Below, one piece after another: positions 42,526 to 43,079 of a stretch of 43,079 nt of DNA. The stretch is from the NCBI RefSeq assembly GCF_019746015.1, contig NZ_JAIESM010000026.1:1-43079 (forward strand). The letters run 5' to 3'. The first letter of the stretch is position 1; every line of letters begins with the position of its first letter. The translations under genes were made by a program, and so were the position numbers. Source of the DNA: Sphingomonas sp. (lineage in GTDB: Bacteria > Pseudomonadota > Alphaproteobacteria > Sphingomonadales > Sphingomonadaceae). The notes beneath the pieces are model-generated. The model saw nothing but the letters and a program-made list of their open reading frames with translations. It was not told where the DNA came from and ran no database searches.

Positions 42526-42998
42526 CCGGCACGCTGAGCGTCGTCGATCTGCGCAGCGCGACGCCGGCACACCTGCCCGTGGTCGAAGCCATCATGCAGC
42601 GCGCCTTCGACCCGCGCTATGGCGAAGCCTGGACCCGTGCCCAGTGCCTGGGGATTCTGGCGATGCCCGGCGTCTGGCTGACCATGGCCAGCGTCCAGGG
42701 GACAGCCGCCGGTTTTGCGCTGGCGCGCGCCGGCGGTGGCGAGGCCGAACTGCTGCTGCTGGCGACGGACCCCGCATGGCGCCGGCGCGGTGTCGGCAGT
42801 GCCCTGATGCGGTCGGTGGTCAACGACGCACGATTTCGGTCGGCCGGCAGGCTCTTTCTGGAAGTGCGCGCTAACAACGATGCGATCAACTTCTATAAGT
42901 TGTTGGGATTTGCCAAGGTTGGTGAGCGGCGCGGCTATTATCGTGGGCCGGGCGGGCAAGCTTTTGATGCCTATACCTTGGAACTCAAGATAAGCTGA
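42522..42998 (+). CDS. rimI: Ribosomal protein S18-alanine N-acetyltransferase-like GNAT enzyme
   Basis: 158 aa GNAT protein. The acetyl-CoA loop is LLLLATDPAWRRRGVGSALM (RRGVGS) and the RimI-type C-terminal segment is FLEVRANNDAINFYKLLGFAKVGERRGYY. Genes for TsaB and RimI are commonly adjacent. The ATG at 42522 overlaps the tsaB stop by 4 nt. After its stop, 42999-43079 shows no recognisable feature before the window ends. Confidence 0.93.
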   Translation: MTGTLSVVDLRSATPAHLPVVEAIMQRAFDPRYGEAWTRAQCLGILAMPGVWLTMASVQGTAAGFALARAGGGEAELLLLATDPAWRRRGVGSALMRSVVNDARFRSAGRLFLEVRANNDAINFYKLLGFAKVGERRGYYRGPGGQAFDAYTLELKIS

Positions 42999-43079
42999 GG
43001 CAGTTTATCGGTTGGTCATTAGGTCTTGCATCATCTGTCATATCGGCCGATAGCGTTGTCATCCATCGCCTGGCGATGA

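Overview
The window comes from a high-GC alphaproteobacterium, most likely a sphingomonad (Sphingomonadales). I infer this from GC-rich coding with strong third-position bias, many TonB/RND/S10-type envelope genes, the intergenic palindromic repeat at 12323-12408, and protein families typical of that order. No taxonomic search was run. The window is almost fully coding. I saw no rRNA, tRNA, CRISPR array, insertion sequence or prophage.

Layout, left to right. (1) 1-6217, minus strand: a cobalamin riboswitch heads a tightly coupled B12 uptake operon (btuB-btuF-btuC-btuD, each pair overlapping by 4-10 nt). Methylmalonate-semialdehyde dehydrogenase (mmsA, cut by the window edge) follows 47 bp downstream. 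(2) 6460-12283, plus strand: a tripartite RND efflux operon (adaptor, heavy-metal-type pump, NodT-type outer-membrane factor), again coupled by ATGA overlaps. (3) 12284-12498: a convergent gap with a sphingomonad-type repeat and two hairpins. (4) 12499-17000, minus: an ABC ATPase and a giant permease fused to an M1-type zinc peptidase. (5) 17049-20170: a possible lipid-linked pentose cassette, made of a HAD-UbiA fusion resembling decaprenyl-phosphate phosphoribosyltransferase, a GT-C glycosyltransferase and a divergent SMR/ArnE-like protein. (6) 20174-23470, minus: S10 carboxypeptidase, a small secreted unknown, a DCC-family protein and an AIM24-family protein. (7) 23556-29630: a DAB inorganic-carbon uptake operon (dabB-dabA-P-II-like) continuing into a DUF6671 gene, with a divergent LysR regulator. 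(8) 29663-35153: mixed signalling and housekeeping genes (MASE1-PAS-GGDEF, Nudix, an orphan, Bax-inhibitor-1, ThpR). (9) 35210-39151: MFS transporter, PilZ protein, lipoprotein Cu/Zn SOD, aldehyde dehydrogenase. (10) 39246-42998, plus: housekeeping run xseB-ispA-coaD-cyclophilin-tsaB-rimI, in which tsaB appears to start at CTG.

The candidates most worth following are: the DAB/P-II/DUF6671 unit, where all four zinc-site residues of DabA are present and DUF6671 overlaps the P-II gene; the HAD-UbiA/GT-C/SMR cassette; the ABC-permease/M1-peptidase fusion; and the riboswitch-led B12 operon that may extend into mmsA. None is proven new from sequence alone. Family names come from recalled motifs and not from database searches.
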